DNA of 64,000 nucleotides from Trichosphaerium sp. ATCC 40318 (GCA_038496445.1 JALMLS010000421.1:1-64000); one strand, 5' to 3'; positions 27,997-39,007 are shown, counted from the stretch's first letter. Program-made: numbers and translations. The notes: generated from the sequence alone by a model not told the origin.

Positions 27997-28542
27997 CTAC
28001 TTTTTTGGGGTTTTCACGCAGTGCTTCTCAAAGAAAGTTTTTGCTTCACGCAAAGAACCTGTCTCGAAGTAGGGCACTCCCATGTGCGCAGCCAATTCTG
28101 TAATTTCAGCATTGCTTACTTTAATATCTTTCTTCTCTGCGTACAGCCCAACCAACAAGGCACAAGATGAGCTCTTATCTCCATCTGCGAATAAAGCAAT
28201 ACTCTCCAATGATTTAACATCTTCTAAAAAGCATACAACGACATACGAGTCTGGCGTTGAACGTAATTTTGGTACGTGGCTGCGACCACCTAGGTAGATG
28301 AAGGTCTGTACAGACTTGTCTAGAGTCTGATTGTCCGATTCTGTTTTAATGATATCTTTGAATTGACGAAAGAATGCTTTAGGGTTGCCTGGTCTGTAGT
28401 GATCCCCAATACCTTTGTATGTGTGCTCACCAGAAGGTTGGAAATCGTTTATCGGTGCGAATGTTCCAAATGAGTTAGATATGCAAGAAATTAACATTGT
28501 GGTGCTTGTGGGGAAGAGTTGTTGTGTTTGTAGTTTAGGCAT
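27997..28542 (-). CDS. Degenerate Ras-like GTPase-fold protein, single exon
   Basis: The 181-residue frame begins MPKLQTQQLFPTS at ATG 28540-28542. The C-terminal half follows the small-GTPase pattern: DSYVVVCFLEDVKSLESI corresponds to the strand before the alpha-3 helix. Then SSCALLVGLYAEKKD stands where the NKxD strand should be. NAEITELAAHMGVPYFETGS matches the region leading to the ETSAK motif. The N-terminus has no P-loop (GxxxxGKS) and no DxxG, and the NKxD residues are replaced. It should therefore not bind GTP in the usual way. It is intronless, unlike nearly all its neighbours, which may indicate retroposition. Partner unknown. Confidence 0.6.
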   Translation of the reverse strand: MPKLQTQQLFPTSTTMLISCISNSFGTFAPINDFQPSGEHTYKGIGDHYRPGNPKAFFRQFKDIIKTESDNQTLDKSVQTFIYLGGRSHVPKLRSTPDSYVVVCFLEDVKSLESIALFADGDKSSSCALLVGLYAEKKDIKVSNAEITELAAHMGVPYFETGSLREAKTFFEKHCVKTPKK

Positions 28543-29003
28543 TCTATTCTGTTAACCAAAAACCAAGCAAGTCTGTTTTTTGTGTCAAACAGTTTTGACT
28601 AATCGATAATCACGTTATTCAGTTCGTTGTTACTCATAACCTGAATAATTTCCATGCCTCATATTTGAAAAAATGTATGCTATCAGGTTAGAATGTATTT
28701 GTTGCTTATTACAATGTACTGAATGCTCATAGTGATGAGAAAATATTAGCAAAAAAATAAGATTATCGATAATCTTTTTTGTCGATAATCCGGGTCAATT
28801 CTGTTATCAAAATTTTAAAATGCCACGCTAAAGCGAGCCTCTTTCTGTACACCAAGGTAGTACAATAGTGAAATGATAGCAAGAGAACTCCTCAAAGAAC
28901 CAAACGAGTCAAGAACAACAACAACAACTAAATCACAAATAGAACGAATACAATTTGAAAAATTGTTACATTGTAACGCTACTATAAATTCTGAACCAAG
29001 TGT
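28543..29003. other. AT-rich spacer with dispersed 60-bp repeat
   Basis: No gene seen. 28605-28675 contains one copy of the sequence repeated at 50213-50275 (see that entry). 28760-28800 has GATTATCGATAATC and a second CGATAATC, giving a local palindrome. Confidence 0.45.
28605..28675. repeat. Dispersed ~60-bp repeat, copy 1
   Basis: The core TTACTCATAAC and flanking CAGTTCGT...AATTTC.ATG.CTCAT match 50229-50275. On the minus strand both copies read as a short frame ending VMSNxELxNxIID, so they may derive from an exon instead of selfish DNA. Confidence 0.5.
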
Positions 29004-30832
29004 TTAGAGCTCTTCTTTGGCTTCAACGTCTTCTTCAACGTCTTCGGCTTCTTCGTCACCTTCTTCGGCCTTTTTGGCTTCAGCTTCAGCTTCGGCGGCT
29101 TTGCGCTCTTCTTCGGCTTTAGCCTTAGCAGCAGCATCAGCTTCTTCCTTTGCCTTCTTTTCAGCTTCCATCTCAGCCAAAACAGCTTCAGTGGCGGCCT
29201 TTGCCTCATCTTCAGAGTCGGTGATGAGGAAGTTATCGAAGATGGATCCAGATTTTACTTGCCTAGAACACACGAAATAAGATACAAGGGCCAGAACAAA
29301 GTCAAATCGAGCTTTACGCTTGAAGCGCTTGCGTAAATGATGCAAAGATAACGTACCATACTTCAACGCCCAATCCTCCGAAGGATTCGTAAGCGTACAT
29401 TTCAGGGTCTTCTTTGTAGTCTGGGTTAGGGACCATAGGGTGTTCCCATTCGCCCTTGTATTCTGGGTTAGGGATCATCTTTGGTTTCCATTCTCCCTTG
29501 TATTCAGGGTTAGCGATCATTGGGGCTTCCCAGTCACCGTCTAATTCATCATCCCTGAAAAACAAAAAATAAGTACAAGACTTAAACTAGAACGGTAAAA
29601 AAAAACCACAAAAAGCGGACACAAAATGCAGAATAAATTTCCTTCTACTCTTCTTTCCAAAAAGAGAAAAAGATTATCCATAAAATAAAAAATTCATAAT
29701 ATTACAGTTTCTCAAACGCACCAGTCATCAGGCTTAGAAGCTTCAGGATCTTCAATTTCTTTTGGAATGTCATCGTAACCTTCTGGTTTCTCATCTTCAG
29801 GATCAACAATCTCTTTCTCATCAACCCAATCCTCTGGTTTGGATGCCTCTGGATCTTTGATTTCTTTTGGGAGAAGCATGTCCCAGTCATCAGCGAGACT
29901 GCCCTTTTGCTTTTCTTCACCGTCAATAAGTACCTAAATTACAACTATAAGCACCAGGTACCGAAGGATAACATGCAAACAACCACAAACCGAGAAAATT
30001 GAAAAATAAAGAAAAAAGCGCGTGACACGTAGTACATAATAAAAGAGTGAGTCAACGTTATACATACCTTGTAGGTGTTGTCTGGGTATACGTGGAGAGC
30101 GTACAAGTGAGTTAATTCGTCATCTTCACAACGAACTTCTTTCTTTACCAAGTGGTTGTCACCGTTGTAGTTAAAGATGACGTGGGTTCTCTTGGTGGAT
30201 GAACCGCAGATATCAGGGCCGAACATGATGCTAAAAAGCAGTTTAGTGAGATCAGTTTTTGTAAACAAAAAAAAAAGAAACCTTCAAAAAACAGATTAGA
30301 GCGAATAGAAGCGTACTTGTAATCAGTCTTGTCGTCAAGGTTTTCTTGGTCTACATCACCAGGGTAAAGCTTGATGTAACCGCCACCACAGTCGATCTTT
30401 TGCTCGTGTTTGACAGAGTATTGAATAACGAGAGTTTTGTCCTTGTTGGAGAATTGCTCATCGAATTTGGCAGAGATGGTGTAAAACTTAGCGTCTTCTG
30501 ACGTTTTCAAACCTAAAAATTGAGAAATCAGCTTAAAAGTTGTCTAGTCTAACGCCCACGAACAGAACGTTGTCTCTTTAGCGTACCTTTGGCTGCTTCT
30601 TCATCACCGTAGTATTTTCCTGAAGAGATTTCAAATTCACCGTCAGAGTCCTCCTCTTTGTGTGGGTACGCTTTAACCCAGCGGGATTCCCAGCCATCTG
30701 TTTGTGTGTAAACTTACAAGTGTCTACAGCTCAAAAAACTTTCGTACCACTGAAATCCTCTTGGAAGTAGACTTTTGCGCTGGCAACGGCCACGCAACAT
30801 ACTAGAAGTGCGAGAATAGTAGTAGACTTCAT
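29004..30832 (-). CDS. CALR: Calreticulin, ER lumenal calcium-binding lectin chaperone
   Basis: The signal peptide MKSTTILALLVCCVAVASA precedes KVYFQEDF, the mature N-terminus. The globular lectin domain includes DCGGGYIKLYPGD and IMFGPDICGSSTKRTHVIF (the KxFGPD-like motif and disulphide cysteine). The P-domain carries three repeats of the PEASKPEDWVDE type and three of the NPEYKGEWKPKM type, as in vertebrate calreticulin. The C-terminal domain is Glu/Ala/Lys-rich, as expected for low-affinity calcium storage. It ends EAKEEL, stop 29004-29006, so the retention signal is KEEL and not KDEL or HDEL. Introns at the domain joins are short with GTACGT-type 5' sites. It acts with the glycoprotein folding cycle in the ER. 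Confidence 0.96.
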
Positions 30833-31462
30833 CAGAACAAGTTGTTTACGTCTGTAGAGATGTTGTAAAAAATATATTTGGAGGTTTTGACGGGCAAATT
30901 CGACAACACGCCACGTCATATTTTGGAAGGTCACTTTCTAGGCGTATTTTTAATGTGCTACGCACTTTGTCATGGTTTTTAGAGTATTTGGCAAATTCGC
31001 ATTTTGTAAAGCGCTTTGTGACGTTATAAAAGAACTAATAACGCTTTACTGTCTTTACGTAGGCGTAGTTGCGTACTATAGAGCAATCGATGCGGCTTTA
31101 AAGAGACATTTACACGGAATTTTTCAGAAACTGCACGAAACATTGTGAAGCACGCTTCCCAATTGAAGCCAACTGTAGTGCATCACGTAAAATACAAGTC
31201 ACGTGTTGTTTCACTACTCGAAACTAAATAAGTTACCCAAACCACTACCCACGGCCTGTACTACTCACTGCACTATTAACACCTTGAACTATGTGCGAAC
31301 TGAATTAAGGTGCTAGTTTTATTTGGAACAAACGCAATAATCACTTAGAAAACAATATAATAGTGTGGAACCACAACAGGAATACCGAACAGAACATAGC
31401 GCAGTTGAGAAATTGTAAACTTGTTTATTTTTTTTTTCACTAATTTTTTTTAATTGGTCTAA
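30833..31462. other. Spacer upstream of calreticulin
   Basis: 630 bp without a supportable gene. It must hold the calreticulin promoter and the 3' end of RAD23. One TCACGTG word lies near 31199; no tRNA or snRNA was recognised. Confidence 0.4.
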
Positions 31463-33750
31463 TTAATTACCACCTGGTGTATCCTCATCCATATCCTCAA
31501 GACCGTGTTCTAGCAAGTAATTCGCGGCCAACTGCTCATTTTTATCACAAGCAAAGTATGCTTCTATAACACGTGATCGCTCGAAACCGAGACCACAAAG
31601 CTAATGCGCCATGAATAAAAAATAAAAAGACACAAAACAAGACCATGTTTTGTTTTTTTCAAAAACTTTTCTGAAAAAACGTTCGTTAACGTACTCTATC
31701 AATAGATTCTTTCTCTTCTGGTGTTACTTGGATATAACGTACACCTGGAGGGGCTTGGCCAGGCATGCCACCAGGCATACCACCCATACCGCCAGGCATA
31801 CCGCCCATACCGCCCATGCCGCCCATGCCGCCCATACCGGCCATGCCAGCCACACCTGGCATGCCTCCCATACCAGCGTCACCAGCATCACTACAAAAAT
31901 ATTATTAGGCGGTTTTGTTAATGTACAAATGGAATACAGTTCAAATCGTTCAAATTCTCCACTTTTTTTTTTTTCTTCACCACAGAAACGCCTTGCGTTT
32001 TATTTCGCTTATAAAAAACTGTATTTTCAAGGAGAAAAAAAGTAGGATTTGAATGCATAGAACTATAATTACTATCACTATTATCAAACGTACTCTGGTA
32101 ATGGTTCGTTTAGCAATTGCATGAATTCAGCTTGATTGTTTTGTATCAAGTTTACGATTTGAGGATTGACTCGAGCGAGTTGTTGTATAACTGCTTGAAG
32201 CAATTGAGGGTTGGCACGTACCAATTGTCTACAAAAAGGAGTAAATGACAAGCCAATTAAATATTAATATTCTGGACGAAAGATAACGTACCGTAGTTGA
32301 TTGAACTGTGGATGTTGTCTGAGAAAACCAAAGACGTCACCGCCCTCTTGAGCGTTACCGCCTTGTGTACCACCCTGCGTAGGAGCAGGTTGTGTTGCAG
32401 GAGCTGGAGCAGGAGCAGGAGCATTTCCAGTTGTAGCAGGAGCAGGAGTAGGTGCAGCTTGTCCTTGAGCTTGTGCAGCAGCTTGTTGGCTAACCTGTGC
32501 AACGAGATGTGGTGGGATACCCTAAAATCACGTATATATAAGTATTGATGATACTGGCGGGCGCAAAAGAAAAAAAAAAGAGAGAAAGTGTCAGAGTCGA
32601 TTGTCTTACGTTCATGAGGTACTCAACGGCTTGATGTGGATTATTGAAAGCTGCACGCAACGCAATGATTACTTGCTCGCGTGGGAATCCCATATCAACC
32701 ATATTCTTTATCATACCTTCCATCTCAGATCCAGTTACAAGCGTAGAAGCGGCCTTTTGGTGAGAAGAGTTAGATTAATTATTTATTAACAAGAACCGCT
32801 TGTCACAAACATAAACTACGTTTAGCTTAACGTGTACGTAATCAAAGAAAACGCGTTTGTTTTTCACAAAAAAAAAGAGAGACGCTTGTAATGTACCTGT
32901 TGTGCAGCGTTACCTGTAGCAGGGGCTGGTGTAGCAGGTGTGGCGGCTGCTTGTGCTGGTGCTGGGCTTGTTGCTGGGGCTTGTGCATTTTTATCTTCCT
33001 TTGGCTCTTCTTTCTTCTCTGGTTCAGGTGTTGGCCTTTTTAATAAGCGTTAGGTGGCGTTGGTTATTTATACTGTAATAAATTTATAACGCACTCTGGA
33101 GCTTTTGTTTCTGGTTGTGGCTACAGGTGACAGGTGAGCGATTTTAAAGGTATGTGCAATTCAAAAAAAAAACCGCTTTGGTATTTCTCAGAAGCGAATT
33201 ATTTCGAGTTAGTGATTTTTTGTGCTTTTTGAACTGACGAGGTGTTTTGATTATGTTTTTTTTGGTGTTAATACTTTCCCGCTATAAACTAGCACTTGTG
33301 TGGGCGTTGTTTTACCGAAATTTCAACGCCTAGAGTTTTTTTTTCTTTTCGTTTTGTTTTTTTCATTAAACAATGGTTTTAGGATTATCCAAACGCACCT
33401 TTGGTTGTACTTTTGGAGCTTTTGGCTAAGAATGCGTCAATATTTTTACAGTTTGTGGGATCTTTTTTCAATGTATTATTGAAGCGTACCTTTCTCACCA
33501 TCAATACCAAAAACGCGCCTTCTTTTATACCGCAGTCCTTCAACACTTGGTCATCGTTCAAAACCTTGCCAGAGTGGATCAGCTTCTGCCACGATTTATC
33601 GTGTTTGTATTGCGCTTCTATCAATTCTTTTACTTTCAGAACCTGTAATGAGTTGGCTCCTGACTAATATTTAATCAATCGTACTGTGTCCTCTGGGTTT
33701 ACTTCCAAAGTATACTGATCCTTCTTTAACGTGCGTATTGTGAGTTTCAT
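31463..33750 (-). CDS. RAD23: RAD23-like ubiquitin receptor (UBL-UBA-STI1-UBA)
   Basis: Shuttles ubiquitylated proteins to the proteasome and partners the XPC/Rad4 nucleotide-excision-repair factor. The start is ATG 33748-33750. The ubiquitin-like domain begins [17 protein letters not shown] and includes [20 protein letters not shown] Pro/Ala-rich linker follows, then UBA1 ([19 protein letters not shown]). Next is the XPC-binding/STI1 helix set ([18 protein letters not shown]), an unusual Gly-Met-rich tract (about 31740-31870; GMGG, MPGG repeats), and UBA2 ([18 protein letters not shown]). The end is [11 protein letters not shown], stop 31463-31465. Domain order and length are as in other RAD23 proteins. 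The GGM tract between STI1 and UBA2 is the oddity and recalls the GGMP region of Hsp70-type proteins. Confidence 0.93.
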
Positions 33751-33792
33751 TGTGTCGTTGCTGTAAACAAAAAAAACAATTCGTAAAATGAA

Positions 33793-33996
33793 ATGTCAAC
33801 ATTAGTCACCCTTTCAGGCCAAAACACCTCTAAAGGAACAAAGCGTGCGCGTCGCGTAGTACAACAAGTACTACATGTCAGCCGTTGGCGATTATCTGAA
33901 ACTACTTCTACGAACTGTGAAAAAGGCGTACTAAGCTTGCTAAGAGTAATTCAAACGCATTGTGATTGCAAACACTATACTTTGTCGCAATGGTAA
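33793..33996 (+). CDS. Small basic protein, doubtful
   Basis: A frame beginning MSTLVTLSGQNTSKGTKRAR at ATG 33793, only 43 bp from the divergent RAD23 start. It has Cys/His text near its end (THCDCKHYTL). A following frame (about 34020-34130) reads LNCDKGDGCKWSKKDYYD and could be a second exon, but the only direct join needs a 24-nt intron. If joined, the product would have a CxC...C...C metal-site look. No family recognised. It could also be 5' leader sequence without coding role. Confidence 0.3.
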   Translation: MSTLVTLSGQNTSKGTKRARRVVQQVLHVSRWRLSETTSTNCEKGVLSLLRVIQTHCDCKHYTLSQW

Positions 33997-34139
33997 AGAT
34001 TGCAACTAATACATAGTGGAGCAGACAAGACTCTCAATTGTGATAAAGGGGACGGCTGTAAATGGAGTAAAAAGGACTATTATGATCTAGTGGGTCAATT
34101 AAAATCAGTATCCGTAAATCAACTCTAACTATTTTTATT

Positions 34140-35098
34140 ACATTAAAAAAGTTCATAAGTTTCATTATCATTGACTTATGGTTCAACAACTAGCCATTTC
34201 CGCCGTTCGTGGCATTCTCCTTCTTTACCATTGACCCCAACTTAGGAAACAACACGAAAGTGGAAAAAGAGAAAAAAGTGAGCCATTTCATATAGCCTTA
34301 TTACATTGCAAACCCCGTAACTCTAACATACCCTTAAAATTGTAACCCAACAATTGCTGACTATTTCAGCAACAAAAGTCTGATGCTTCACCCTAGTTAC
34401 GGTGATTCAATCAAGAAAAACGCTGATCTTTCAAAAATATTGTGATTGATTGTAAATAGTTTTCTTTACAAAAATCAACTCAAACTAGTATCCATAGCAC
34501 CACATCACCTAATTAACACATTTAACAAACCCACTTTTTTTTTCCTAGCGAGAAAACGTAGTTCAAAAGAATCTTTGCAACTCATTAAAAAGTGGGAGTT
34601 GGAGCGGTCTCTCCTCTTCTGCCGGCGCATCCGGCCTCGAAGCCATTCGAACAAAAACAAGGACATAGGCCAATCCAAAGACGTTCAACTATATTTGTTA
34701 GCACTCTACTGGCCCTAGAGTGCATGGGAACATTGTAGTTGACCTAGAGCGCACAGCGTGGGGCAGTTGTGCAAAGCATGTCTTTTGTAATCAGTGCTGT
34801 TGATTGATTTTTACACAACTCTACATTTGGAGTTTGACTCGTGTTTTGGAATTGGTTTGCGCTGATAATGAGGCACTTTTCGAGGCAATGTGTAAGTGCA
34901 GGCGCACTCAATGGCACACGTACTGCGCCATTCTGACTTTGAGAAAAGAACGTTCAGTAAGCATATTTTTTGTCAGTAGCGGTTGACCTGCGAGTACTAC
35001 AGCTACAAATACGCAAACCACGTGTTTTTTCTCCGCTACATTTTGCCTTCTTTGACTTGTAGTTTGTTTGAAACAAATTATTGATCAATTCTTGCTGG
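34140..35098. other. Spacer, no supportable gene
   Basis: Nearly 1 kb. Two open plus-strand frames (34446-34718 and 34804-34986) lack recognisable sequence or splice context. 34600-34660 is locally GC-rich with the inverted word CCGGCGC...GCATCCGGCC, possibly part of an RNA gene, but I could not match it to a known RNA family. Confidence 0.35.
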
Positions 35099-36107
35099 AT
35101 GGCAGCAAAGCGACACAAGACGATTCATGTTTCTTCGCTCGCGTTACTTCCACCTGAAACCTTAACGCAAATTTTAGGCCAGTTAAACAGAAAACAGCGC
35201 ATAATAGCGTCTGCAGTCTCTCGTGTGTTTAACAACGTCATTCATAGCAATATTGGCTTAGACTACCTCATTGTTTCAAGATCATCACACTGTCGTTTCC
35301 TCAAAGGCAGCCCATTGCTCAAAAACACCACAATTGATTGTTCAAGGTCCAAACTTTCAGACAGCGACATGGCTTGCCTTTATGGCGTTCGTACCATAGA
35401 TTTCTACCAATCAGCTATTTCAGATTCAGGTATGTATCCTCAACTCTGATACACCCAGCTAAGCACTGTCAGGTATCCTTGCCTTACTTAGAGGATGGAA
35501 AGACAGTACTCACGATAATACCTTGGGAATTACAAATACAATCAACGTTTCTTCAGATTTAGGTTGTCTTTCTTGTGTTCACACTATAGATCTATCATAT
35601 ACACGTATTACAGATGCAAGTATACTAGCACTAGTAAAAGCAGGAGAGCGTACTATATACAAGATAAAGTTGGGTGGTACCAATATAACAGATGTTTCAT
35701 TAAAAGCTCTGAGAGGTGTTAAAAAGATTGATGTTGGTTTTTGTTATGGAATAACTATTGAAGGAATAAAGGCACTAACAAATGTACACAAAATTACACT
35801 TACTCCAGACGACAAATGGTTAAAACTAATTTGTAATGTTCACACAGTTAAGATTCATAGTGTGGCAGTGACAAACAATGGGATCAAAGATTTGATAAAT
35901 GTAAAGTGCTTGAGCTTGTGGAATAGTGATGTAACAGACTTTGGGTTGAGAAATATGGAGAAGTTAGAACATCTTAAGATTGTTGGTCGTAGTCCACTTA
36001 CAAATGATTGTTTGAAGTATTTAATATCTCTTAAAACTATTAAGCTTGGTCACAGAAGCCTAATTACAAGGAAAGCTGTTGAGGCATTGGGTATCACTTG
36101 TCTGTAA
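35099..36107 (+). CDS. F-box / leucine-rich-repeat protein
   Basis: The start is ATG 35099 (MAAKRHKTIHVSS). An F-box follows at about residues 14-55: LALLPPETLTQILGQLNRKQ then ASAVSRVFNN, the Skp1-binding part of SCF ubiquitin ligases. Leucine-rich repeats then occur about every 22-24 residues: DMACLYGVRTIDFYQ, LSCVHTIDLSYTRITDAS, IYKIKLGGTNITDVSLKAL, LINVKCLSLWNSDVTDFG, LISLKTIKLGHRSLI. One intron with a GTATGT donor joins ISDSG to ILALLRGW in frame. Stop is 36105-36107. LRRs in this architecture select the substrate. The target is unknown; the gene is intact. Confidence 0.82.
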
Positions 36108-36174
36108 AAAGTGTTCTTTTTGCACTCTGATAAACAGAGAATTGACCATTGATGTCCCAACTCTAGTACTCTCC

Positions 36175-36303
36175 TTAACATTTACTTTTAACATAATGAT
36201 ATTGTTCTAATAATTGTCCATTTGAATACCAATTGTTCCACTTACCTTCTAGTTTACCGTTTACATAGTGACCGTCAAGTGTCAATGTGCCATTGTCATC
36301 CAC
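36175..36303 (-). pseudogene. Fragment of an NGQL/MORN-like repeat gene
   Basis: 42 codons preceded by an AG acceptor-like site and an in-frame TAA. The text VDDNGTLTLDGHYVNGKLEG then NNWYSNGQLLEQYHYV is the same repeat type as the gene at 2314-3025. No upstream exon with further repeats is visible, so this looks like the stranded 3' end of a related gene. Confidence 0.55.
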
Positions 36304-36519
36304 CGCTTAAACAATATTTCAGGTAAGCGTTGTGGTTGGGTTTATGACTGTTAATTTTTTAGCCCACGTGAAAAACACGTTTTGTTTTATCTTTCTTTGA
36401 ACCCTTGTTCAAGTGCGAGTTGCAAGCACACCACACCACATTAGTCATTAAATAACAAATCCACTTTAGTATGTACTTAATAAACACAATATGTACAGAA
36501 CATACTGCAAATGATGTAA

Positions 36520-37204
36520 TTATATTTCGTTTTTAAGAACTATGCTAGTTTTCTTTGAGAATTGAAATTCAGCCTCTGCTTGCATGATTCGTCTTTTGAG
36601 TGATTCTATATCAATTTGTTGGCAGAACTGCCATTGTATTCTATCATTGGAACTGCAAAAGCGTGCTCGGTCCATCATATAGTGACCTACACAAAAAGTT
36701 ATCAACTGTAAGTAGAGCAACTTGCACCAAATAGTAGCATACTTGTTCCGGATAAATGATAATCTACAAACTGTTTACGCTCCAGATGTGTAAATTTCAG
36801 GTCATTCATTATCTCACGTGTTACATCTGTCCACTGAAAATGCATATCACAAAATATCTTCCCGCATGTTGTGCTCTTGAGCTAGTAAACCCTGCACGAT
36901 TAAGTGTTGTAACCCAATCTAGTTTCGTTAATTCAGTTTTAGCTCGTTCTTTCCATGACCTCATATCATGCTGGTTTGGATCATGGTATGCCCTAAAACG
37001 ATTTGGCAAGAGTTTATTGATTATCTTGCTCCACACAAAGTCTTGACTACAAATTAAATTCATATTATGGCATGTTGTAGATATTCCAATGTTCTTGAAT
37101 GAAAGGAACGAGATTATTTCAAAACACGTTTCTGTTGGTAAAAGCCAAAATTGACATGTCACGTCCTGGTTTTTGTTTTTCGTTGTTATTGACATGTACT
37201 CCAT
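36520..37204 (-). CDS. F-box protein, three exons
   Basis: Starts at ATG 37202-37204 (MEYMSITTKNKNQ). The F-box at about residues 20-65 reads LLPTETCFEIISFLSFKN then ICSQDFVWSKIINK, as in SCF adaptors. Two introns (GTGATA and GTATGC donors) join to IMNDLKFTHLERKQ and to SHYMMDRARFCSS. The C-terminus is a helical segment (DIESLKRRIMQAEAEFQFS), stop at 36520-36522. No LRR, WD or Kelch repeats are seen, so the substrate-binding part is short and unclassified (about 200 residues in all). Confidence 0.7.
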
Positions 37205-37217
37205 TAATTGAGGTATC

Positions 37218-37580
37218 CTAGTAGTACAATGTGTTGAAATGTAGAGACTGTGAGACGCCTTGTTTAAAATGTACTTTTTGTTGTTGTTTTAAAATTCCAC
37301 CATGCAACATACATGCTAGTCCTAATATGATATCTGATTGGGCATCGGTGTGCGCAAAGTATAGCATGCTGGCTTTTAGCTGCTTACTCAAAAACTTTGC
37401 TGGAGTTGACCTGCAATAACGCTATTTCGATTTAACACTAAGCTACTTTTCAAAAAGTGACTCCCGTTCAGCAACCAGCACGTGACTTTCTGAACCTACC
37501 ATCACACGAAGTACTTCCATAAGGTACACCAATAGGCTAGTTTGCGTACTGTAGTGGAGTTGCCTGTACTCACAAACCAT
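37218..37580 (-). CDS. Small unknown two-exon protein; has a decayed copy at ~48.5 kb
   Basis: Exon 1 starts at ATG 37578-37580 and reads MVCEYRQLHYSTQTSLLVYL then SESHVLVAERESLFEK. A 42-nt GTAGCT...CAG intron joins in phase to STPAKFLSKQLKASMLYFAH, and exon 2 ends VSQSLHFNTLYY at the stop 37218-37220. The product is about 108 residues, with no signal peptide or clear domain. It ends 14 bp before the F-box gene start at 37204. Exon 1 and its 5' flank are clearly related to 48490-48665, where stops interrupt the frame. The duplication shows this is a transcribed-unit-sized sequence and not chance text, but function is unknown. Confidence 0.5.
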
Positions 37581-37808
37581 CTCAAAAAACTAGCTTAGCG
37601 TTGGCAAAAAATAGCGCTATTCCCAAATTCACACGGTCGTTCGGTAACATAAGATTTACCACGGTAAATATGATGAATTGCGTGTTCTGTCTGTAACGGC
37701 TAAACGAATGACTTGGTAACTACCGTTATGCCACATAACAATTTAGGAAAAGTGATCTAAGTTAAGAACAAATTTAGAAATCGCTACCATTTTAGGAAAC
37801 ACACTAGC

Positions 37809-38751
37809 ATGAAGCAACAACTCGTCATCTTTCTCGCATTCTTAGCAATCGCTTTTGCACAGTGTCCTATTCCTCCATCAATATCAAGCACTCAGTTTCA
37901 GTTTACTGGATACAACAGTGGTTATAGAGGTAACCCAGGCCCAATTAATGGTACACTGGCATTCTCGCGTTCAGGTCCTAATAACACCAACTGTGTACGC
38001 CAAAAAACAAGCTCATCTCTTCATCTAATATTACTGTAGCGTATCGGTGGTCCAGCTGCCAATATAGCAATAGAACTTACACTTACAACACCAACAATGG
38101 TACGAAATACAAATCGGATTGTTTGGGATAGGAAATTACCAAATCTACTTCGGTGATTTATTCCGTTAAAAACTATTGTGTATCGCTTTACTTTGTTTCT
38201 CTTCCTTGATTTTTGCTGTTTAAGGACAATCATTGACGTTAAATGACGTGTCAACGTCATCATGTTTTGAAGCTAACAATAACCTCTTTTTTGAAAGCGA
38301 TGAGTGACTTATTTCTAACTTTTCGGGCAGAGAACTGAATATGTAGTTGACTCGATTGGACAGTGCCGTGAATCTAATGAGCCTCTACCAAACGGCGTTG
38401 ATCCAGATTGCAACTGGTCTCAAGTACGGCCCTTATTCTGTTTAGCGTATTGTCCAACAATTAGTTTTTTGACATTTTTAAAAGGCTGGGAACACGTGGG
38501 AAGAATACTGCTATGGTTTGTTTGGAAACATTTTGCAAACTACCGTGATTCTTGATAACAATGGAGATATTAGCTCTATTACCATGAACATTGATATTGG
38601 CGGTAATAAGTCAAAGGTATATTATGAGACATCACAGATGCTTGATCCACCCACTGATGCAACATTTGCTGTACGTTGTTTGTTTTTCTTTACTTTTTTG
38701 GCATTGCTGCTTATCACTTCTCGCTAGATACCATCTGACTGCAACCAATGA
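37809..38751 (+). CDS. Secreted N-glycosylated Cys-containing protein
   Basis: Starts with a clear signal peptide, MKQQLVIFLAFLAIAFAQ, followed by CPIPPSISSTQFQF. The exons join in frame to SYRWSSCQYSNRTYTYNT, NYQIYFGDLF, a segment with STSSCFEANNN, then VDSIGQCRESNEPLP, NTWEEYCYGLFGNI and a last exon IPSDCNQ, stop 38749-38751. There are several Asn-x-Ser/Thr sites and six to eight cysteines, probably disulphide paired. No membrane span after the signal peptide, so it should be secreted or lumenal. Six introns, including a GTGTAC donor. Family unrecognised (about 230 residues). Confidence 0.72.
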
Positions 38752-39007
38752 ATGTAATAAACGTTCAACAATGTTTGTAGAATAAAAGAGTTACCTTCGT
38801 TAGACATGTCTCAGTACTGATTGTGTATGCATAGCAAACTTGAATACTACTTATAGTCGCTTATTTAATGGTGCATGTAGCAATAAACACGACTTTTTTG
38901 TGCTAGCATACAAGCCCAGTAAGGTGCTGGAAAATATTGTGAGTGTACTATTAAAACTGGATTAAAACACATAGTTGTTCAGGTATTCTATTCATATTAC
39001 AAGTGTT
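38752..39007. other. Convergent 3' spacer
   Basis: Between two convergent genes; AT-rich, nothing recognised. Confidence 0.4.

Noticed and set aside
29017-29280. Ser/Ala-rich plus-strand ORF
   Set aside because: It is the antisense of the Glu/Ala/Lys-rich calreticulin C-terminus.
31650-32045. His/Thr/Ala-repeat plus-strand ORF
   Set aside because: It is the antisense of the Gly-Met tract of RAD23; it has no start context or splice logic.
34590-34800. Possible small nuclear or signal-recognition RNA gene
   Set aside because: A GC-rich hairpin is present, but there is no U1, U2, U6, U3 or SRP signature and no Sm site in the right place.
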